A stretch of DNA of 64,000 nt from the NCBI RefSeq assembly GCF_001279695.1, contig NZ_LGDD01000223.1, forward strand, positions 26,899-90,898, written 5' to 3'. This stretch comes from Streptomyces sp. WM6378. Its GTDB lineage: Bacteria; Actinomycetota; Actinomycetes; Streptomycetales; Streptomycetaceae. How positions within the stretch are numbered: the first letter of the stretch is position 1; each line of letters opens with the position of its first letter. Below, one piece after another: positions 32,953-42,090 of the stretch. A program made the translations under genes and the position numbers. Under the pieces are notes generated by a model. It saw only the letters and a list, made by a program, of their open reading frames with translations, searched no databases and was not told the origin of the DNA.

Positions 32953-33921
32953 TTGCCCAGCTTCACGAGTCAGATGAACCAGCGCGGCCGCGCGGTCCTG
33001 GAGGACCTCGAGCGGGAACGCACCCAGCAGAGCGCGCCCCTTCCGCCTCCGCCCGCCCTGTCGTCCGCGCTCGCACCGGTTGGCCCGCAGGTCCGTCCGA
33101 ACGGCCATCCCTACCAGCCCCGTATGGTCGGCCCGCTGGAGGACCTCGCGTTCCTTCGCGACGCCCGCGACCACCACGAGCACGTGCTGCTCGTCGGGCC
33201 GCCCGGCACCGGCAAGACCGCGCTGAGCGAGGCCGCGTTCGTCCAGGACGCCATCGACGGCCTGCACAGCGGCCTGGAGACGATCGTCGGCACCGCCGAC
33301 ACCGACGTGCCGGACTTCGTCGGCACCTTCGTCCAGGACCCGGGCACCGAGCTCTACGAGTGGGTGCCGGGCCCGCTCATCCGCAGCATCGAGAACGACG
33401 TCCCGCTGCTGATCGACGAGATCGCCCTGATTGACCCCCGGGTGCTGACCGTGCTGTACGCGCTCATGGACGGCCGCGGTGAGCTGCACGTCCCGATGAA
33501 CCCGAAGTTGCCCCCGCTCAAGGTCGGGCCCAACTGGTTCGTCATCGGCGCCTGCAACCCCGACGTTCCCGGGGCGAACCTGAGCGACGCCCTGCGCAGC
33601 CGGTTCCACCACCACATCGAAGTGGCCACCGACTGGGACCTGGCTGCCGACCTCGGCGTGCCGGAGGATCTGATCACCGTGGCCAGGAACCTGGACAGCC
33701 GCAGGGCCCAGGAGACGTACGCGGGTTGGATCCCGCAGCTGCGTGACGCGCTGGCCTTCGCCGAGGCAACTGCGCGGTACGGACAGGGATTTGCCGTCGC
33801 CGGTCTGCTGCGCAAGTGCCCCGCCCAGGACCGCGAGGAGTTCGCCGCCGCCATGGAGGAGAAGTTCGGCGAGACCCCGGCTCTGGCCCTGGGCGCCCGC
33901 GTTCCTGCGGGGCGCCGGTGA
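32953..33921 (+). CDS. MoxR-type AAA+ ATPase
   Basis: TTG 32953 follows AGGAG. The 322-aa product has an N-terminal linker, then Walker A GPPGTGKT (near 82-89), Walker B VPLLIDEIALI (near 155), sensor-1 FVIGACNPD (near 200) and sensor-2 region LSDALRSRFHHHIEV. This is the MoxR/CbbQ group, which remodels protein complexes with a partner VWA protein. The next gene encodes exactly such a partner and starts within this gene's stop (GTGA). Confidence 0.88.
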   Translation: MPSFTSQMNQRGRAVLEDLERERTQQSAPLPPPPALSSALAPVGPQVRPNGHPYQPRMVGPLEDLAFLRDARDHHEHVLLVGPPGTGKTALSEAAFVQDAIDGLHSGLETIVGTADTDVPDFVGTFVQDPGTELYEWVPGPLIRSIENDVPLLIDEIALIDPRVLTVLYALMDGRGELHVPMNPKLPPLKVGPNWFVIGACNPDVPGANLSDALRSRFHHHIEVATDWDLAADLGVPEDLITVARNLDSRRAQETYAGWIPQLRDALAFAEATARYGQGFAVAGLLRKCPAQDREEFAAAMEEKFGETPALALGARVPAGRR

Positions 33922-35711
33922 CGGCCACCGTGGCGGGCACCGCTCCCGCGGTGCAGGAGGACGCCGACGCGGATCTGCTGGATGCCCGGCGCGCGCTCGC
34001 CCGGCGTCTGGGCTCCATCATCAACACCCTGGCCGACCGCGACGATGTGCTGCTCACCATGGTGTGGGACGGCGCGTCCACGGCGGAGGCCGCCTGGTTC
34101 GACCCGGCACTGATCAAGGTCACGGTCAACGGGGCGATCGCGCTGAAGGACGGCGTGCACCCGGACCAGATCGACCCGCTCAGCGTCTCGGGCCGGCTGC
34201 GGCACCCGGTGATCGTGGGGATGTCCACGCATGAGGCCGGACATGCCCGCAGCACCCGCTGGCGGGACTGGCCCGAGTCGGCGGGACGCGCCATGATCCG
34301 CGCGGCCGTGCTGCTCGAAGAGCCCCGGATCGAGGCGCGTCACCTCCAGGAGCGCCCGGCGGACCGCGTCTTCCTGCGCGCCTGCGCGAGCAGCATCGTG
34401 CTGCCTGCGCAGCGCACCGCCTCACCGAAGTACGACCGGTGGCGGGCCGCGGCCGGTGCCGCGCTCATCCTGGGCCGGGCGGACGCCGGGGTGCTCACCG
34501 AGATCGAGGTCCAGCCGGTGCGCGCGGCGGCCGAGTCCGTCCTCGGCGCGGGTGATCTGGCCCGGCTTCGGGACCTGTGGCAGGAGGTCCTGGGCCTCGC
34601 CGACGGCGACCAGGCCGGGCTGCTGGAGGTCGCCCGCCGGTGGGTGGAGGTCGTCGGCGCCGACCCCGACGACGACCTGCCCGGCATCGGATGCGCCGCG
34701 GGCGAGCCCCGCGAGTCCTCGGACGCAGCGGCGGGCGGGGATCCGTTCGGCTCGGTCGTGGCCCGTGTCACCGTCGCGGCCTCGGTGCACGCACAGATCT
34801 CCACGGGGGCGCTGCCCGACCCCGAGCAGCAACGTCGTCTCAAGGAGGCGGCTGCCCGGCGGCAGAAGGAACGCCGGGCCGAGGATGCCGCGCAGCAGGC
34901 GGCACGGAACGCTGCCCGCCGGGTGTTCCCGCCCGCGCCCGCTCCGACGTCAAGCCGCTCGCGGCCGAGGAATCCGGTCAGCGGCCGCCGGGCACCCACC
35001 GCACTGGAGCGGGCGGCCGCCCGGCGCCTGGGCCTCGCGCTCGCCAGGGCGCGGTTCCGCGACACCGCCCGGGTCCGCGTCGCCTCTGCGCTCCCGCCGG
35101 GCCGGTTGTCCGGCCGCGACGCGATGCTCGGTGCGGCGCAGCGCGCCCTGGGGGTGCCGGTCACCGTCCGGCCGTTTCGCACGGTGCGGCGCAAGCGCAC
35201 GGACGAGCCGCCGGTCGCGGTCGGGGTGGCCGTCGACGTCTCCGGGTCGATGCGCGCCTACACGCCGATCGTCGCTTCGACGGCCTGGATGTTCGCGCAC
35301 GGAACCCGCGAGGTCGCGGGTAAGGCGGCGACGGTGGCCTTCGGTACGGCTGTCACCCCGATCGTCGCCCCCGGCCAGCCGCCCTCCCAGGTCACCGAGT
35401 TTCACGCGAACGACGGTAACCATCGCTTCACGGAGGCCGTCAACGCCCTCGACGGCGCGCTGGGGCTCTCCCGTAAGGACGGTGCTCGCGTTCTGGTCAT
35501 CGTGTCCGACGGCCACTGGGAGCCGGAGGAGCGCCTCGGCGGTAAGCGGCTCGTACGGCGCCTGACCAAGGCAGGCGTCCACGTCCTGTGGTTCTGCCTC
35601 GACCCCGGTTCCAACGTCCTGCCCGGCGCCCACCGCCTGGACGTCGCCCAGGTCGCCGACATTCCGGCTGTCTTGAGCGCCGCGCTGGTCTCCGCGCTGC
35701 GCTGCGCCTGA
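33918..35711 (+). CDS. VWA-domain protein with HEAGH metalloprotease-like motif
   Basis: GTG 33918 overlaps the ATPase stop. The 597-aa product has two parts. Residues 1-250 carry STHEAGHARSTRWRDWPESA with HEAGH at 105-109, the zinc HEXXH signature, and a possible third ligand in LLEEPRIEARH. Residues 250-420 are a charged linker. Residues about 430-597 are a von Willebrand A domain with MIDAS VAVDVSGSM near 438 and VLVIVSDGHWEP. With the MoxR ATPase it should form a chaperone-like pair; the HEXXH suggests a proteolytic step. Confidence 0.8.
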   Translation: MTATVAGTAPAVQEDADADLLDARRALARRLGSIINTLADRDDVLLTMVWDGASTAEAAWFDPALIKVTVNGAIALKDGVHPDQIDPLSVSGRLRHPVIVGMSTHEAGHARSTRWRDWPESAGRAMIRAAVLLEEPRIEARHLQERPADRVFLRACASSIVLPAQRTASPKYDRWRAAAGAALILGRADAGVLTEIEVQPVRAAAESVLGAGDLARLRDLWQEVLGLADGDQAGLLEVARRWVEVVGADPDDDLPGIGCAAGEPRESSDAAAGGDPFGSVVARVTVAASVHAQISTGALPDPEQQRRLKEAAARRQKERRAEDAAQQAARNAARRVFPPAPAPTSSRSRPRNPVSGRRAPTALERAAARRLGLALARARFRDTARVRVASALPPGRLSGRDAMLGAAQRALGVPVTVRPFRTVRRKRTDEPPVAVGVAVDVSGSMRAYTPIVASTAWMFAHGTREVAGKAATVAFGTAVTPIVAPGQPPSQVTEFHANDGNHRFTEAVNALDGALGLSRKDGARVLVIVSDGHWEPEERLGGKRLVRRLTKAGVHVLWFCLDPGSNVLPGAHRLDVAQVADIPAVLSAALVSALRCA

Positions 35712-35764
35712 CCCACCCGCGGCGGGCGGATCCCCCTCACGGACCCGCCCGCCCCTCACTACTG

Positions 35765-35786
35765 GGCGCCGCCGCTCGGCGGCGCC
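35765..35786 (+). terminator. Hairpin after the VWA gene
   Basis: GGCGCCGCCG (35765-35774) pairs with CGGCGGCGCC (35777-35786), followed by TT. An upstream stem (CGGGCGGATCC with GGACCCGCCCG) precedes it. Confidence 0.6.
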
Positions 35787-35805
35787 TTCACACCGAGGAG
35801 CCTTC

Positions 35806-36465
35806 GTGCCCATCACCACCCTCAAGGAAGCCCGGCAGGCCGCGAAGGCCCTGTCCGAGCGCGGCCCGATCGCCGCCTTCGCCGCTGGCTGCGGCATTCC
35901 AGGCTGCTTCGCCCGTCTGCGCCTGGCGCTGTCCGGCATGCGCCGCGAAAGCCTGGCGACCTCGGCGGCGCTGAACATGGCGGACGGCCCCGATGACCCC
36001 TACATGGAGCGCGGGAAGCAGGAGATGGCCGAGATCACCTCCTCCATCAGTGACCTGCTGTCCTGGACCGAGCAGCAGCTCTGCCAGGTCGAGGAGTGCG
36101 ACTGCCGCGCCGACCGTCTGCTGCGCCAGCTCCTCCAGGACGCCCAGGTACCCGAACAGACCGGCTACTCCGCCTCGTTGGGACGCAACAACTGCGTCAT
36201 TGCCGGCCACTACGAGCCCGAGCCTGACGAGCACACCGCGTACGTCATCATCGAGCACCGCAACAACATCGAGCATGCCGTTCGGATCCACCACGGATGG
36301 CGGGCACGGCTCGTCACGGCCGCCGGCGTCACCACGTTGTACGCATCGCCGGGCTACCCGCAGACCCCAGTCTCCGTCTTCCGCGAAGACACGCGCGCCT
36401 GCGTCCGTGCTGTCGTCGGCGCACTGCACCACGCCGATGCCACGTCGGCCGCGCAGAGCTCCTGA
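35806..36465 (+). CDS. Hypothetical cysteine-containing protein
   Basis: GTG 35806 follows GAGGAG. The 219-aa product starts with a helix (PITTLKEARQAAKALSERGP), has CGIPGC near residue 30, a helical middle ending QLCQVEECDCRADRL (near 100), and a beta-rich end with HTAYVIIEHRNNIEHAVRIH. The cysteines could bind metal. No family recognised. It follows the VWA gene after a hairpin, so it is partly uncoupled but may be the third member of the unit. Confidence 0.65.
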   Translation: MPITTLKEARQAAKALSERGPIAAFAAGCGIPGCFARLRLALSGMRRESLATSAALNMADGPDDPYMERGKQEMAEITSSISDLLSWTEQQLCQVEECDCRADRLLRQLLQDAQVPEQTGYSASLGRNNCVIAGHYEPEPDEHTAYVIIEHRNNIEHAVRIHHGWRARLVTAAGVTTLYASPGYPQTPVSVFREDTRACVRAVVGALHHADATSAAQSS

Positions 36466-36611
36466 CAACCCCAGAGGTAACGGGTACGGGGCGGGGCGGA
36501 CCGGCCTAGGTGCCCGCGCGGCGGCGGACTCTGTCCACAGGGCGTGGCGTGCAGGGTCGGTTCCATCGGAGGCGCAGCAGAGTGCCGCCCCGCCGTCCAA
36601 GGAGACCGCCC

Positions 36612-36926
36612 GTGGTGATCGCTGTTCTCGACGTGTTGCTGACCATTCTGGTGCCGTTGGTGATGGGCGCGGCGATCACGTACACCAGCCCGAGCGGCGC
36701 CTTGTTCCTGCGCCCGCTGGAGGAAAGCCCCCTCGGGCGCCGGGAGTTGAATCCGGTGCGTGTGCTGCCCCTGCTGCTGCCCGTGGTGTGGCAGCCGATA
36801 GCGGGCACGTATCTGCTCGTGGAGCGGCTGTTCGGGGTGCTCGTTGTCGGTGCCATCGGGATGGCTCTGGGCCGCATCATCCGCTCGGTGTCCGCCCGTC
36901 TGCTGCGTCCGCGGAGCCGGAGTTGA
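36612..36926 (+). CDS. Small membrane protein
   Basis: GTG 36612 follows AAGGAG. The 104-aa product has three likely membrane segments: VIAVLDVLLTILVPLVMGAA at the N-terminus, RVLPLLLPVVWQPIAGTYLL in the middle and LFGVLVVGAIGMALGRIIRS near the end, closing with a basic tail. No family recognised. Its stop overlaps the TTG of the next membrane protein gene (TTGA). Confidence 0.65.
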   Translation: MVIAVLDVLLTILVPLVMGAAITYTSPSGALFLRPLEESPLGRRELNPVRVLPLLLPVVWQPIAGTYLLVERLFGVLVVGAIGMALGRIIRSVSARLLRPRSRS

Positions 36927-37477
36927 ACACCTCGCCCGCCGAAGGGCGCGAGGCAAAGGCGCCTGCCGTAGACCGTGGGGATCCCGTGCCCCAGGCTGGC
37001 AAGGAAGATTCGGATCGTTCTGCGGCTGCGTCTGGCCGCCGGGATCGGCCAGGGCAGGCCTTGGTGGTCATCTGGGGCGGCCTCGCCGCCGCCCTACTCG
37101 TATGCGTCACGATCCAGCGGGTCATCCCTCATCTGCAGGCCGCGACCGTCGGCGGGACTCTCCCGGTCCTCCTCGCGCCGGCCTTCCTGCTGTTGCTCGT
37201 AGTGGGACAGTTGGCCGGCCTGGCCGGGGTGTGCTTCTACGGCTGGCACGCGCTGTTCACCACGCCGGTCTGCACTCATCGCGATCCGCAACCGGCGCGG
37301 GCCCCGGTGACCTCGGCCGTGCACATGAAGAAGCCCTTGGGGGCGGTGCGTGAGTGCGCACCGTCCCCAAGGGCTGTTGTTCTGCCATGCGTTGGCCGCT
37401 ACTGCGGGGTGAGAGTGGAGACGAGCTCGGACGCGGCCAGCAGGCGCACACTCCGGGCGTCCAGTCCTGCCGGGTAG
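36923..37477 (+). CDS. Membrane protein running into the convergent RING gene
   Basis: TTG 36923 overlaps the preceding stop. The N-terminal 45 residues are hydrophilic, then two membrane segments follow: LVVIWGGLAAALLVCVTIQR and LPVLLAPAFLLLLVVGQLAG. Only to about residue 130 does the sequence look real. The frame then reads through the terminator hairpin at 37332-37375 and about 80 bp into the convergent RING gene before TGA 37477. The tail may be an artefact of a lost stop. Confidence 0.5.
   Translation: MNTSPAEGREAKAPAVDRGDPVPQAGKEDSDRSAAASGRRDRPGQALVVIWGGLAAALLVCVTIQRVIPHLQAATVGGTLPVLLAPAFLLLLVVGQLAGLAGVCFYGWHALFTTPVCTHRDPQPARAPVTSAVHMKKPLGAVRECAPSPRAVVLPCVGRYCGVRVETSSDAASRRTLRASSPAG
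37332..37375. terminator. Strong bidirectional terminator
   Basis: A 19-bp stem (37332-37350 with 37357-37375, one G-T pair) with a 6-nt loop lies between the convergent membrane protein and RING genes. It is followed by TGTTGTTCT on the forward strand. Confidence 0.8.
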
Positions 37478-40011
37478 AGCGCGTACGCCTCGGCGCCGTC
37501 GGCCAGGGCCAGGTCGCCGCGCACCAGGTAGGCCGCGTGCACGTCGGTGGCGTCCACGTTGAGGGCCTCGTCGGCGTTCGGGGTGCCGATGCGCGTGGCG
37601 AAGGCCGGGGTGGTCTCCTGCGGGCGGCGCCGGTAGGTCGTGGTGGAGCCGTCAAGGTGGCGCACCACGACGGTGCGGGCACGGGCTGCCGCCTGCCAGC
37701 TGGCCAGTTCACCGAGCCCGACGCGGGCGCCGGAGGTGAACAGGCCGGTCAGGCCCTCGCCGAGGGTGGCGAGGTCGTCCGCATGCCGGTGGACGGCGTG
37801 GTTGGTGCCGGTGACGCCCTTGACGACGTCGAACCACCGCATGGTGCGCCCCTTCACGTCGATCAGCAGGGGAACGCTCGCGCGGGACTGACCGGTCAGG
37901 TCGAAGCGCTGCTCGACGTGGCGCGGGTTGAAGGCGGCTCCGGTGCTGCCGTCCTCATCGCGGGCCATGAATCCGGCGAAGGCGTCGGCGAGATCGTCGA
38001 ACGGCACGTTGTTGAACGAGAAGACCACGGCGACGAGGTAGCGAACGCCTGCGGCGCCCAGCTGGTCGAGGTCGAGGTCGACGAACTCGCTGGCGCCCTG
38101 AGGTGCCGGTGCGCTCGTCAGGTCGCCCGAGTGCACGGCCGCCGAACCCTCGAAGCGGAGCCGGGTGTAGTCGCAGGTGCCGACGTGCTCCCAGGTGTCG
38201 TTGAACATCGCTGCCGACAGGTCCAGGTCGGTGCGACCGGAAGTGGCGCTCTCCGTCCAATGGAGGAAGAGGCGCACCGTGCGCCCGTCGGGCAGGGGCA
38301 GTTCGCTGCCGCGCGGCAAGGTGACCAGGGCGCGCGAAGCGGTCCGCTCGGCGAACGGCGCGATCACGCCGTGAAGGCCCGCGTCGACGACAGCGGTGTC
38401 CACCGGAGTGAGCCGTCCTGCGCGGCGCAGGATCTCGCTGGTCAGGATGGTCACGGCGCGGTCGACGACGATGTCCGGCAGCGGGTCGCGGTCGTCCGCG
38501 ACGATGTGGGCCTTGGCGTTGCCGCCCTTGGGGAAGAAGACCCGCTCGGTGCCCTTGCGGGTCCGGGTGCGGATCTCGCCGAGCGCCGAGAGGACGACGG
38601 CCGGGGCGACGTGGGGCACCGCCCGCTCCAGAGCGTCGAGGACGATGGGCGCCTGGTCGGTCCCCGCGAGCCGAAGCAAGTGGTCCAGCCGACGCAGGAA
38701 CTCGCCGGGGCGCTGGATCAGGAGGGGCAGCACGCGCTGCACGTCGGCCTCGGCGAGGGCCGTCTCGACCTGGGTGGCCCAGAGCGCGAGCGTGACCTTC
38801 GGCCGGTTGGTGCTGGCGACCGGCACCGTACGGGCGGTCGCCCGCAAGGTGCGCGAGAGGGTGTCGTCGGTGAGCGCGGTCTGGCGCAGCGCGGCGATGG
38901 CGAGGGCCGCGTTCGGGTAGCGGCTGGCGTACTCGAAGGGGTGCAGCCGCTCCGCCAGGTGCTTCCATGCCTGCTCGTGGCGGCGCATGTCCTCCGGGAC
39001 CAGGGTCACGTCGAGGCCGTCGAGGGCCTGCAGCAGGGCACGGCGCAGCGGCCGTGAGAGGGCGGTGAAGCGGACCGGCGTGAGAAGTCCGGCGTCGCCG
39101 CCGGAGCGGACGGCCGCCAGACGCAGCACATCGGTGGCGGTGGTCATCCGGGCGATGACGGCCGGAAGTGCCACCTGGTGGTGGTCCGGCTCGTCGAGCA
39201 GCCAGGCCAGGACGAGGGCCTTGGTGGTGCGGCCGGGGATGGACTCCGGGAGCCATGCCAGGTCGCTGCGGTCGCCCGCCGCGTCGAGGAGGGTCGCAAG
39301 GTCGTCGGTGTCCTGCGGGCTGAGCGCGCCGGTGCGCGCCAGCAGGCCGGCCAGCTCGGTCTTGGCGTCCGCCGTGCGGTCCGTGAGCGTGCCGCCATGG
39401 TTGAGGATGCGCAGCCGGTCGGGCAGCGCGCGCCGCGCCCCGGCGGCGGGCCGGTGGGCCTGCGGGCGCAGGAACGGGTCGTCGGCGTCGATGCGGCGGT
39501 GGCAGATCGGGCAGGCCGAGAAGTCGGCGCCGTCGAAGCAGGACGTGCAGACCAGGTGGGCGCACGGGGCGACCGGGTGCACGGTGTCGTTCGCTCCGCA
39601 CAGTACGCACGGCTGCTCGGGCTTCTGGACGAGCACGGTCAGGACCCGGTCCACGTAGACGGCGAGGGTGTCGGCCGGGGTGCTGTCCGGGAAGCCGCGA
39701 AACAGCGGCGTGTGGTCGCGGTCGGCGCCGAGGGCCGCGTCGATGTCGGCCAGCAGCGCACGACCGGCGGTGATGAGCTGAGCTTCGGTGCCGTCGGCGA
39801 GGGCCTGGCGAAGGTTGGCCGACAGGAGGTAGCCGCGCTCGAGGAGGTCGGCCTCCAGCAGGGTGATGCCGGCGAGGGTGTCGAAGGCCGACGTCGAGCG
39901 GGCCGACGTGGGTGTGGGGGCGTTCAGGTAGACGGATCCGCGACGGGAAAGGAGCACTGCTGCCAGGCTGCGGCGCACTGCGGTGGTGGTCGTGATGGTC
40001 GTGGTCGTCAT
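37399..40011 (-). CDS. RING-finger protein, MXAN_6230/SCO0854-type
   Basis: ATG 40009-40011 is preceded by AGGAA. The 870-aa product has an unusual bacterial RING domain near residues 134-173: CVLCGAND, then APCAHLVCTSC, then ACPICHRRI, the C3HC4 order seen in eukaryotic E3 ligases. The N-terminus is Thr-rich, and the long C-terminal part is helical and then beta-rich (SGRTDLDLSAAMFNDTWEHV). I recognise it as the SCO0854-like RING family; its biochemical role is not established. It is read from the reverse conserved-box promoter 440 bp upstream and converges on the AAA+/VWA unit. Confidence 0.8.
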   Translation of the reverse strand: MTTTTITTTTAVRRSLAAVLLSRRGSVYLNAPTPTSARSTSAFDTLAGITLLEADLLERGYLLSANLRQALADGTEAQLITAGRALLADIDAALGADRDHTPLFRGFPDSTPADTLAVYVDRVLTVLVQKPEQPCVLCGANDTVHPVAPCAHLVCTSCFDGADFSACPICHRRIDADDPFLRPQAHRPAAGARRALPDRLRILNHGGTLTDRTADAKTELAGLLARTGALSPQDTDDLATLLDAAGDRSDLAWLPESIPGRTTKALVLAWLLDEPDHHQVALPAVIARMTTATDVLRLAAVRSGGDAGLLTPVRFTALSRPLRRALLQALDGLDVTLVPEDMRRHEQAWKHLAERLHPFEYASRYPNAALAIAALRQTALTDDTLSRTLRATARTVPVASTNRPKVTLALWATQVETALAEADVQRVLPLLIQRPGEFLRRLDHLLRLAGTDQAPIVLDALERAVPHVAPAVVLSALGEIRTRTRKGTERVFFPKGGNAKAHIVADDRDPLPDIVVDRAVTILTSEILRRAGRLTPVDTAVVDAGLHGVIAPFAERTASRALVTLPRGSELPLPDGRTVRLFLHWTESATSGRTDLDLSAAMFNDTWEHVGTCDYTRLRFEGSAAVHSGDLTSAPAPQGASEFVDLDLDQLGAAGVRYLVAVVFSFNNVPFDDLADAFAGFMARDEDGSTGAAFNPRHVEQRFDLTGQSRASVPLLIDVKGRTMRWFDVVKGVTGTNHAVHRHADDLATLGEGLTGLFTSGARVGLGELASWQAAARARTVVVRHLDGSTTTYRRRPQETTPAFATRIGTPNADEALNVDATDVHAAYLVRGDLALADGAEAYALYPAGLDARSVRLLAASELVSTLTPQ

Positions 40012-40458
40012 TGCGTTCCTCCCCCTGCCCCGGCGCTCCCGGGCCTGCAGGTCCCTGTGGTGCAGGGCGTCGTCTTCTTGGGCCGCAGCGTCCAGGCCGC
40101 TGCCCGCCCTGGTGGGAGGGAGGGCCTCGGCACCGCTTGGCGTCGCCGAAAGTTTCAACCTGGTCGTAGTCAACGGGCGCAGCGGAGGCACCGGTTGATC
40201 GTGCGTGAGGTGTCCGGCGCGGTGAAGCTCTCGGGTGCGGGGCGGGAAGTGAACGCGCTGGGTTCTATTCCAAGAGTGAGAAGGAAGCACGTTTCGGAGC
40301 CGCCCCGCAGCCGGGACACTACCAATCGCAAGATTGCCGCTGCACGGGGTTTTTCACGGCCTGAAGGGTGTGGAACCCCTGCCGTCCCGGGTGGGATGGC
40401 ACGCCTGCGAAGCGTCGGGCCGGCGGCCGCGGTGCCGGGCACCGCTTCAACACCCACG
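40012..40458. other. Long leader between the RING gene and its promoter
   Basis: This 447-bp stretch has no supported gene on either strand. If the promoter at 40459-40499 drives the RING gene, it is a long untranslated leader. Confidence 0.4.
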
Positions 40459-40499
40459 ACAGTACCCACAGAGGGTAAGTGTGTCAACTTTTCAGGGTC
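40459..40499 (-). promoter_or_regulatory. Conserved-box promoter, reverse
   Basis: Reverse strand: box GACCCTGAAAAGTTGACA from 40499, -35 TTGACA (40482-40487), 17-bp spacer ending TGGG, -10 TACTGT (40459-40464). Confidence 0.8.
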
Positions 40500-40568
40500 A
40501 CTCCCTTGTGGCGCCACACCCCCAGGGCGTTCCCTGGCAGCCCCCCGAGGCGGATCTAGCCGCGAGCG

Positions 40569-40925
40569 CTAGCGGTCGGTCGCCTTGGGGTGGCCCGTGG
40601 ACGCCTGATCGATCCACACGGTTCGGCGCTCGGTGTCCAGCAGGTACCAGATGCGTCCGCCGGCGGTCACCTCGATCTGCCAGCGCTGTATGGGCTCGCC
40701 GCGGTGCGTGCCGTGGCCGAGCTCGCCCTTGAGCCGGTGGTGGCGCTCCGTGCGCGTAGCCGGAGCCGGATCGGCTCGTATCAGGAGCCAGGCGGCCCGG
40801 GTGTTACCGGCGGCCTGGGCCGCGAGCTGCTCCCACCCCTTGGCGGCCTCCCCGTTGGCGAACCGGATGTCCCACTCGCCGGGGCCCGGCGGCGGGGCGA
40901 CACGGTCTCCGCGTTTGAGACTCAC
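40569..40925 (-). CDS. RelE/ParE-family toxin
   Basis: The 118-aa product follows the RelE plan: GEWDIRFANGEAAKGWEQLA at the N-terminus, RHHRLKGELGHG in the middle and the C-terminal strand pair RWQIEVTAGGRIWYLLDTER with the closing HPK. RelE toxins cleave mRNA at the ribosome. GTG 40923-40925 overlaps the stop of the upstream antitoxin-like gene, giving an antitoxin-toxin operon. This is the second toxin-antitoxin pair in the window. Confidence 0.75.
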   Translation of the reverse strand: MSLKRGDRVAPPPGPGEWDIRFANGEAAKGWEQLAAQAAGNTRAAWLLIRADPAPATRTERHHRLKGELGHGTHRGEPIQRWQIEVTAGGRIWYLLDTERRTVWIDQASTGHPKATDR

Positions 40926-41392
40926 GCCGCGGCTCCGGGTTCGGGCACCGGCCCGTAGTCCTCGTCGGAGTCGGCGGTGAGCGCCGCGTACAGCTCGGGG
41001 TCAGCGTGCACCTCGGCGGTGTGCTTCCACTCCGTCAGGAGCTGAGCAACGGCGGCGGTGCTGTCCAGGTCGACTGCCGCACCGAGAGCGCCGACGAGCT
41101 CGACGGAGAATTCCCGCACGTCAGGCGCGGGCAGGTAGCGCACCCAGGGAAAGGTGGCCGGCAGTACGTCCAGGACGAGGGTGCGGCCCTGGGAGGTGCG
41201 CATCATCTCCACGAACATGCGGCTGGTCGCGCCCAGGACCGCGCTGTCCTGGTCAGCACGTGCGGCCGTGGTCAGGACCAGGTCCTCATCGTCGCGACGC
41301 CGGAGCCTTATGCGGCGCGCTCCCCGCAGGGCGGCGAGGGTCACCTTGGGCTTGTTCAGCAGGTCCGAGAGGTTCGTCTCCATCGCGCTCAT
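40922..41392 (-). CDS. Antitoxin-like protein (Phd/YefM-like N-terminus)
   Basis: ATG 41390-41392 lies 7 bases after a -10-like TAAACT with no Shine-Dalgarno, so the mRNA is probably leaderless; ATG 41383 is an alternative. The N-terminus (SDLLNKPKVTLAALRGARRI, then DLVLTTAAR) matches the Phd-type pattern of a helix, a Lys/Arg turn and a strand. The 100-residue C-terminal part is longer than in most Phd antitoxins. It overlaps the RelE-like toxin gene. Confidence 0.65.
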   Translation of the reverse strand: MSAMETNLSDLLNKPKVTLAALRGARRIRLRRRDDEDLVLTTAARADQDSAVLGATSRMFVEMMRTSQGRTLVLDVLPATFPWVRYLPAPDVREFSVELVGALGAAVDLDSTAAVAQLLTEWKHTAEVHADPELYAALTADSDEDYGPVPEPGAAA

Positions 41393-41514
41393 GAGTTGAA
41401 GTTTAGTTGACAAGTCTGCCCAGGGCGCCCTTTGCGCCTCTCGGACGTGCGCTCGACGCCCGCCTTGTCGCGCGCTGCCAGGGTACGCCTCCCTGATCAG
41501 CCACCCCTTTCGCT

Positions 41515-41555
41515 GACCCTATTAATTTGCCTCATACCCTACTTTGAAGTACCAT
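41515..41555 (+). promoter_or_regulatory. Conserved-box promoter, forward
   Basis: Box GACCCTATTAATTTGCCT (41515-41532), -35 TTGCCT (41527-41532), 17-bp spacer, -10 TACCAT (41550-41555) followed by TGAGTTA. Confidence 0.8.
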
Positions 41556-41600
41556 TGAGTTACCGGGTCGGAAAGGCCCTTCCTCACCGCAAGGACTCCC

Positions 41601-42047
41601 GTGACCCACGCTTCGTACCCCTCCAGTGCTCGCCCGTTCGTCTCCGGCCCTGTTCCGCTGGAGCTCCTGCCGTTCGTCCCGGAGGACTTCCACGACGGCG
41701 GTGACGCCGATACCTGGCTCGCTCATCTGGGGCCCTGGGGATGGACCGGAGTCCGCGACTGGGGCACCGAGGGCTGGGACCTCGGCAACTGGCCGTACCA
41801 GGCGGTCGCCCTGTACGACTCCCCCTTCGAACTCTGCTACGCGTTCGCCGTCTACACCGAGGGCGACGTGAGCGTCGAGGCGTGGGCCACCCGCGAGGAG
41901 CGCGACGCCTCTGTCGACGTCCTCGCCCTGCACTACTGGAGCGACTCCGAGCGCGGCCCTGCCGACGCTCCCGACCCCAGCACCCCGCCCGCCGAGATCC
42001 CTCCGCGATTCCGCGGCCCGTACGAACCCACCGACACGGACGCCTGA
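41601..42047 (+). CDS. Hypothetical protein
   Basis: GTG 41601 with AAGGA upstream lies about 40 bases after the promoter -10. The 148-aa product is rich in Trp and acidic residues (HLGPWGWTGVRDWGTEGWDL, then YAFAVYTEGDVSVEAWATRE), like a compact beta protein. No family recognised. It is the first gene of the 41515 promoter unit and is followed 43 bp later by another small gene. Confidence 0.7.
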   Translation: MTHASYPSSARPFVSGPVPLELLPFVPEDFHDGGDADTWLAHLGPWGWTGVRDWGTEGWDLGNWPYQAVALYDSPFELCYAFAVYTEGDVSVEAWATREERDASVDVLALHYWSDSERGPADAPDPSTPPAEIPPRFRGPYEPTDTDA

Positions 42048-42090
42048 CTCTCCCCTGCCTGCCTCCCGCCCCCGAACGATCTGGAGCCGA

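Noticed and set aside
37354..39057. 567-codon forward frame opposite the RING gene
   Set aside because: Antisense shadow: composition is Gly/Val/Arg-rich with no motif, while the reverse strand holds a full RING signature.
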